A stretch of 64,000 nucleotides of DNA from Qipengyuania aurantiaca (lineage in GTDB: Bacteria > Pseudomonadota > Alphaproteobacteria > Sphingomonadales > Sphingomonadaceae), in assembly GCF_019711375.1 (NCBI RefSeq), contig NZ_CP081295.1, positions 248,001 through 312,000 of the forward strand, written 5' to 3'. Within the stretch, counting starts at the first letter, position 1. Each line of letters starts with the position of its first letter. Shown here in pieces: positions 60,051-64,000 of this stretch. The notes beneath the pieces were generated by a model. It was given only the letters and a program-made list of their open reading frames with translations. It did no database searches and was not told where the DNA came from. Position numbers and translations under genes: made by a program.

Positions 60051-61891
60051 TCCGTTCCGCCCTGCCTCTGCTTGCGCTCGCGATGACCGCCTGCGCCCAT
60101 GCCGAAACGCCGCCCTCAACACCGACCGCTTCGGCCGAGACCGCGAACTTCCGCGATCGCCTCCCGTCGGAAGAAATCGTCTATTTCGTCCTTCCCGACC
60201 GCTTCGAGAACGGCGATCCGACTAATGATCTCGGCGGCTACGAAGGCGACCGTCTTGTTACGGGCTACGATCCGTCCGCCAAGGGCTTCTTCCATGGGGG
60301 CGATCTGAAAGGGCTCACCAGCCGCCTCGATTACCTCGAAGGGCTGGGCGTGACCGCGATCTGGTTCGCGCCGATCTTCCACAACAAGCCGGTTCAGGGC
60401 CCGGCGGGTGACGAGAGCGCCGGCTATCACGGCTATTGGGTGACCGACTTCACCCGGCCCGACAGCCATTTCGGCACCTATGAGGAATTCAAGACCTTCG
60501 TCGACGCCGCTCATGCGCGCGGGATGAAGGTCTATATGGACATCATCACCAACCACACCGCGGATGTCATCCGGTACGAGGATGGCGATGCGACCAATTA
60601 CGAATACCGCAGCAAGGGCGATTATCCCTATTCGACCCGCGGCGGCCCCGATGGCCCGCGGATCAACGAAGGCTTCATGGGCGATGGCGACAGCAGCGCG
60701 GAAAACTTCGCCAGGCTGACCGATCCCAATTTCGCCTATATCCCCGTCGTCCCCGAGCCGGAAAAGGACGTGAAGGTCCCCGCCTGGCTCAACGACCCGA
60801 TCTACTATCACAACCGCGGCAACAGCTCGTTCACGGGCGAGGATAGCCGGCTCGGCGATTTCTCCGGGCTCGACGACCTCTTTACCGAGCACCCGCGGGT
60901 GCGCGCCGGGATGATCGAGATCTTCTCCGACTGGGTGCGCGACACCGGCATCGATGGCTTCCGGATCGACACCGCGCGCCATGTCGATCCCGGCTTCTGG
61001 CAAGAATTCGTCCCCGCGCTGGAGGCTGTGGCAGCCGAGAACGGTATCCCCAACTTCCATATGTTCGGCGAGGTCTACAAAGATATCCCGCAGAACGGCT
61101 ACATTGCGGAATATACGCGGCGCGACAAGCTTCCCGCCGTGCTCGATTTCGCGTTCCAGGCCTCGATGCGCGAACTGCTCGGGCGCGATCGGGGCACTGT
61201 GGTGCTCGCGCATATGTTCGATGGCGACGTGCTGTATGAAGGTGGCGAAGAGGCAGCGCGCGGCTTGCCGACCTTCCTCGGCAATCACGACATGGGCCGG
61301 TTCTCGACCCTCATAAAGGCGGACAAGCCCGACATCTCGCAGGAGGAACTGCTTCAGCGCGTCATGCTGGGCCATGCGATGATGCTGACCCTGCGCGGCT
61401 CGCCGGTTATCTATTATGGCGACGAACAGGGCTTCGTGGGCGACGGCGTGGACCAGCTCGCACGCGAGAACATGTTCCCCTCGAAGACTGTCGTCTACAA
61501 CGACAACGACCTCATCGGCACCGATGCGACGACGGCGGACAGCAATTTCGACACTGCCCACCCGCTCTACCGCCTGATCGCCGAATTCTCGGCCATCCGC
61601 AAAGCGCACCCGGCTCTCACGCGCGGGCGGCAGGAAGTCCGCCATTACGAGCAGGAAGCCGGAATCTTCGCCGCCAGTCGCTTCGATCCCGGTGACGGGA
61701 CCGAATACCTAGCGGTATTCAACACCACCGCCGCCCCGCGCAGCGCCAATGTGCTGGTCGGTTACGACGCGCGCGCTTTCGAAACGCTTGCCGGCACTTG
61801 CCCCGCCGCGCCCAAGGCACCGGGCAGCGCCCCCTTCACCCTCCCCGCCTTCGGCTGGGCCGTCTGTAAGGTATCGGAGACCGCCGAGTGA
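60047..61891 (+). CDS. GH13 alpha-amylase/cyclomaltodextrinase-like lipoprotein
   Basis: The protein has 614 residues. LALAMTAC gives lipobox Cys16. GH13 residues are D308 (DGFRIDTARHV), E342 (HMFGEVY) and D415 (LGNHDMGRF), and the barrel begins EIVYFVLPDRFENGD, typical of the SusG/neopullulanase-like group. It likely cuts starch or maltodextrin outside the inner membrane. It overlaps the halogenase stop (ATGA) and the start of the next GH13 gene (GTGA). Confidence 0.92.
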   Translation: MIRSALPLLALAMTACAHAETPPSTPTASAETANFRDRLPSEEIVYFVLPDRFENGDPTNDLGGYEGDRLVTGYDPSAKGFFHGGDLKGLTSRLDYLEGLGVTAIWFAPIFHNKPVQGPAGDESAGYHGYWVTDFTRPDSHFGTYEEFKTFVDAAHARGMKVYMDIITNHTADVIRYEDGDATNYEYRSKGDYPYSTRGGPDGPRINEGFMGDGDSSAENFARLTDPNFAYIPVVPEPEKDVKVPAWLNDPIYYHNRGNSSFTGEDSRLGDFSGLDDLFTEHPRVRAGMIEIFSDWVRDTGIDGFRIDTARHVDPGFWQEFVPALEAVAAENGIPNFHMFGEVYKDIPQNGYIAEYTRRDKLPAVLDFAFQASMRELLGRDRGTVVLAHMFDGDVLYEGGEEAARGLPTFLGNHDMGRFSTLIKADKPDISQEELLQRVMLGHAMMLTLRGSPVIYYGDEQGFVGDGVDQLARENMFPSKTVVYNDNDLIGTDATTADSNFDTAHPLYRLIAEFSAIRKAHPALTRGRQEVRHYEQEAGIFAASRFDPGDGTEYLAVFNTTAAPRSANVLVGYDARAFETLAGTCPAAPKAPGSAPFTLPAFGWAVCKVSETAE

Positions 61892-63486
61892 GCGCGAACA
61901 TCGCCTCCGACCTGCCCTGGTGGAAGGGCGCGACGATCTACCAGATCTATCCGCGCAGCTTCATGGATTCCAACGGCGACGGGATCGGGGACCTTCCCGG
62001 CATCACCCAGCGCCTGCCCCATGTCGCCGATCTCGGCATCGACTGCATATGGATTTCGCCCTTCTTCAAGTCGCCGATGAAGGACTTCGGCTACGACGTT
62101 TCGGATTACCGCGATGTCGATCCGATCTTCGGCGATCTGGCCGATTTCGACCGGCTGGTCGCCCGCGCGCACGAGCTTGGCCTCCGGGTGCTGATCGACC
62201 AGGTCTATTCGCACACCTCGGACGAACACCCCTGGTTCGAGGAAAGCCGCGCCAGCCGCGAGAACGCAAAGCACGACTGGTACGTCTGGGCGGACGCCAA
62301 GCCCGACGGTTCGCCGCCGTCCAACTGGCAATCGGTCTTCGGCGGCCCCGCATGGACCTGGGACGCGCGCCGCGGGCAGTATTACCTGCATAATTTCCTG
62401 AGCTCGCAGCCGCAGCTCAACCTGCACAATCGCGACGTGCAGGACGCCATCCTCGACGTGATGCGTTTCTGGCTCGAACGCGGGGTCGACGGCTATCGCA
62501 TCGACGCACTCAATTTCGCGATGCACGATCCGCAATTGCGCGACAATCCGCCCGCGCCCGAGAACGGCAAGCCGCGCACGCGTCCGTTCGATTTCCAGCT
62601 CAAGAAATACAACCAGAGCCACGAAGGCATTCCGACCTTCATCGCGCGCATCCGTGCGCTGACCGACGAGTTCAACGGGGTCTTCACGGTCGCGGAAGTC
62701 GGCGGCGACGATGCGGTACGCGAAATGCGCCTCTTCACCGATGGCGAGACCCATCTCAATTCCGCTTACAGCTTCAATTTCCTCTACGCCGAGAAGCTCA
62801 CCCCCGAACTGGTCTGCCAGTCGCTGGCCGAATGGCCCGACGAGGAGCGGCTCGGCTGGCCGAGTTGGGCGTTCGAAAACCACGACACGCCGCGGGCGCT
62901 GAGCCGCTGGTGCGCGCCGGAAGAGCGCGAGGCCTTCGCCCGCCTCAAGATGCTGCTGCTGATGAGCCTGCGCGGCAACGCGATCATCTATTACGGCGAG
63001 GAACTGGGGCTGACCCAGGTCGACATCCCCTTCGACCAGCTCCACGATCCCGAAGCGATCGCCAACTGGCCGCTCACGCTGAGCCGGGACGGCGCGCGCA
63101 CGCCCATGCCGTGGAATTCGAGCGCCTGCGCCGGTTTCGGCAGCACCGAGCCCTGGCTGCCCGTGGGCGAGGACAACCGCACCCGCCCGGTCGAAGCGCA
63201 GGAGGCGGACGAGACCTCGCTCCTCGCCTTCACCCGCGCCGCGATCGCCCTGCGCAAGGCCAATCCGGCCATGCACCACGGCGCGGTCACCGAGTGCCGC
63301 CACGAGGGCGACCTGCTCGTCATGCGGCGCGAAGCCGATGGCCAGATCCTCGAATTCCGCTTCAACCTCGGCGGCTCCACGCTTCCGCTGGAGGATTGCC
63401 AAGGCGCGCCGCTCATGACTATCAACGGGGCGAGCCAAAGCGAATTGCCGGCCCATGCCGCAATCATAACGGAGATGTCCGCATGA
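61888..63486 (+). CDS. GH13 alpha-glucosidase, cytoplasmic
   Basis: The protein has 532 residues. The start codon is GTG at 61888, overlapping the previous stop. No signal peptide: the chain begins MSANIASDLPWWKGATIYQI, directly at the barrel. Catalytic D206 (VDGYRIDALNF), E270 (FTVAEVGGD) and D333 (ENHDTPRAL) are visible. The DSNGDGIGDLPGI segment is the calcium-like loop of oligo-1,6-glucosidase/alpha-glucosidase types. It probably hydrolyses imported maltose or maltooligosaccharides. Confidence 0.93.
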   Translation: MSANIASDLPWWKGATIYQIYPRSFMDSNGDGIGDLPGITQRLPHVADLGIDCIWISPFFKSPMKDFGYDVSDYRDVDPIFGDLADFDRLVARAHELGLRVLIDQVYSHTSDEHPWFEESRASRENAKHDWYVWADAKPDGSPPSNWQSVFGGPAWTWDARRGQYYLHNFLSSQPQLNLHNRDVQDAILDVMRFWLERGVDGYRIDALNFAMHDPQLRDNPPAPENGKPRTRPFDFQLKKYNQSHEGIPTFIARIRALTDEFNGVFTVAEVGGDDAVREMRLFTDGETHLNSAYSFNFLYAEKLTPELVCQSLAEWPDEERLGWPSWAFENHDTPRALSRWCAPEEREAFARLKMLLLMSLRGNAIIYYGEELGLTQVDIPFDQLHDPEAIANWPLTLSRDGARTPMPWNSSACAGFGSTEPWLPVGEDNRTRPVEAQEADETSLLAFTRAAIALRKANPAMHHGAVTECRHEGDLLVMRREADGQILEFRFNLGGSTLPLEDCQGAPLMTINGASQSELPAHAAIITEMSA

Positions 63487-64000
63487 AACGCCTTGCTCTC
63501 TTCCTGAGCGCTTCCCTCCTGCCGCTGTCCGCCGCACAGGCCGAGACGGTGACCTCCCCCGATGGCCGCATCAAGGTCACGCTCGATGCCGATGGCGAGG
63601 GCATCCCGTTCTACCAAGTGTCGCGCGACGGCGTGCCGATCATCGCCAAGTCGAACCTCGGCTTCGCCTTCACCGACGCCGATCCGATGCGCCGCAATTT
63701 CGAAGTCGTCGGTTTTCGCGAGCAGGCGCAGAATACCAGCTGGGAGCAGCCCTGGGGCGAGCGCCAATGGGTCAACGACCGGCACAACGAACTTGCCGTC
63801 ACCTTCCGTGAGCGTGACGACACGCCCCGCCAGATCACCGTGCGCCTGCGGGTGTTCGACGACGGCATCGGCTTTCGCACCGAATTCCCCGATAGCGCCC
63901 AGCAGCCAATCTACCGGATCGCCGAAGAGCTGACCGAATTCAACATCGCGGGCGACGGCACCGCCTGGTCGATCCCGGCGGGCGACTGGAACCGCTACGA
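63483..64000 (+). CDS. GH97 alpha-glucosidase (SusB-like), N-terminal part (partial)
   Basis: The ATG at 63483 overlaps the previous stop (ATGA); 172 codons lie in the window and the gene runs off its end. A signal peptide MKRLALFLSASLLPLSAAQA is followed by SPDGRIKVTLDADGEG and by GTAWSIPAGDWNRYE, features of the N-terminal beta-sandwich of GH97 enzymes such as SusB. It is periplasmic. GH97 SusB-type enzymes release glucose from maltodextrins with inversion and calcium. The catalytic domain is outside the window. Confidence 0.85.
   Translation, partial: MKRLALFLSASLLPLSAAQAETVTSPDGRIKVTLDADGEGIPFYQVSRDGVPIIAKSNLGFAFTDADPMRRNFEVVGFREQAQNTSWEQPWGERQWVNDRHNELAVTFRERDDTPRQITVRLRVFDDGIGFRTEFPDSAQQPIYRIAEELTEFNIAGDGTAWSIPAGDWNRY

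Overview
The window reads as a chromosomal segment of a high-GC aerobic alphaproteobacterium of the order Sphingomonadales, most like the Erythrobacter/Qipengyuania group. The pointers are two large TonB-dependent receptors, a LOV photosensor beside an HWE-type histidine kinase, the hemC-hemD-mitofilin order next to tsaD, a proteasome-like Anbu operon and a maltodextrin locus carrying a flavin-dependent halogenase homologue. This placement rests on gene content and recall of families, not on a search. I see no rRNA, tRNA, CRISPR array, insertion sequence or prophage. The window opens in the last codons of an ABC ATPase and closes inside a GH97 glycosidase.

Layout. 1-2.6 kb: end of an ABC ATPase and its FtsX-type permease. 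2.8-5.5 kb: a TonB-dependent receptor on the minus strand with its own terminator and promoter. 5.8-8.4 kb: typA and a ZIP-like membrane protein. 8.4-12.8 kb: a signalling island with a single-domain receiver facing a LOV protein and a 1137-residue CheB-CheR-PAS-HWE kinase. 12.9-17.9 kb: putP, a sulfotransferase, a VOC protein, an sdpR-sdpI pair, an extensin-like lipoprotein and a LuxR/FixJ-like regulator with a degenerate receiver. 18.1-22.0 kb: a minus-strand operon of circularly permuted ATP-grasp, alpha-E, transglutaminase and Anbu. 22.1-26.6 kb: a hydrolase, a DUF3617-type lipoprotein, uvrB preceded by a strongly structured inverted-repeat element, and a small lipoprotein. 26.6-34.6 kb: dsbD, a UbiH-family hydroxylase, hemC-hemD-mitofilin, and divergently tsaD-gpsA-flippase. 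36.2-38.9 kb: an OmpA/BON protein, a 41-residue membrane peptide, a membrane-anchored HhH protein, a second single-domain receiver, a Cys-rich copper-binding bundle and an orphan lasso-type B2 protein.

39.0-45.3 kb is catabolic: glutaryl-CoA dehydrogenase, maleylacetoacetate isomerase and fumarylacetoacetase (aromatic amino acid breakdown), then an acyl-CoA dehydrogenase, an enoyl-CoA hydratase and a thiolase (beta-oxidation type). 45.3-50.3 kb is a sulfate-activation and glycan hub: DUF2061, a WecG-type glycosyltransferase, a sulfotransferase, cysNC and cysD. 50.5-64 kb is a maltodextrin utilisation locus. On the minus strand lie a LacI regulator, an MFS sugar transporter and a lipoprotein GH13. 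On the plus strand lie a DUF6445 protein, a TonB receptor, the halogenase homologue, a second lipoprotein GH13, a cytoplasmic GH13 alpha-glucosidase and a GH97 enzyme. The last four plus-strand genes are linked by ATGA/GTGA overlaps. A GTATACG-centred motif occurs before both the transporter and the receptor.

The parts most worth following are the light/stress signalling island, the ~269-bp nested inverted-repeat element whose right arm supplies the uvrB start codon, the compact SdpR operator, and the halogenase/DUF6445 pair inside a starch locus.
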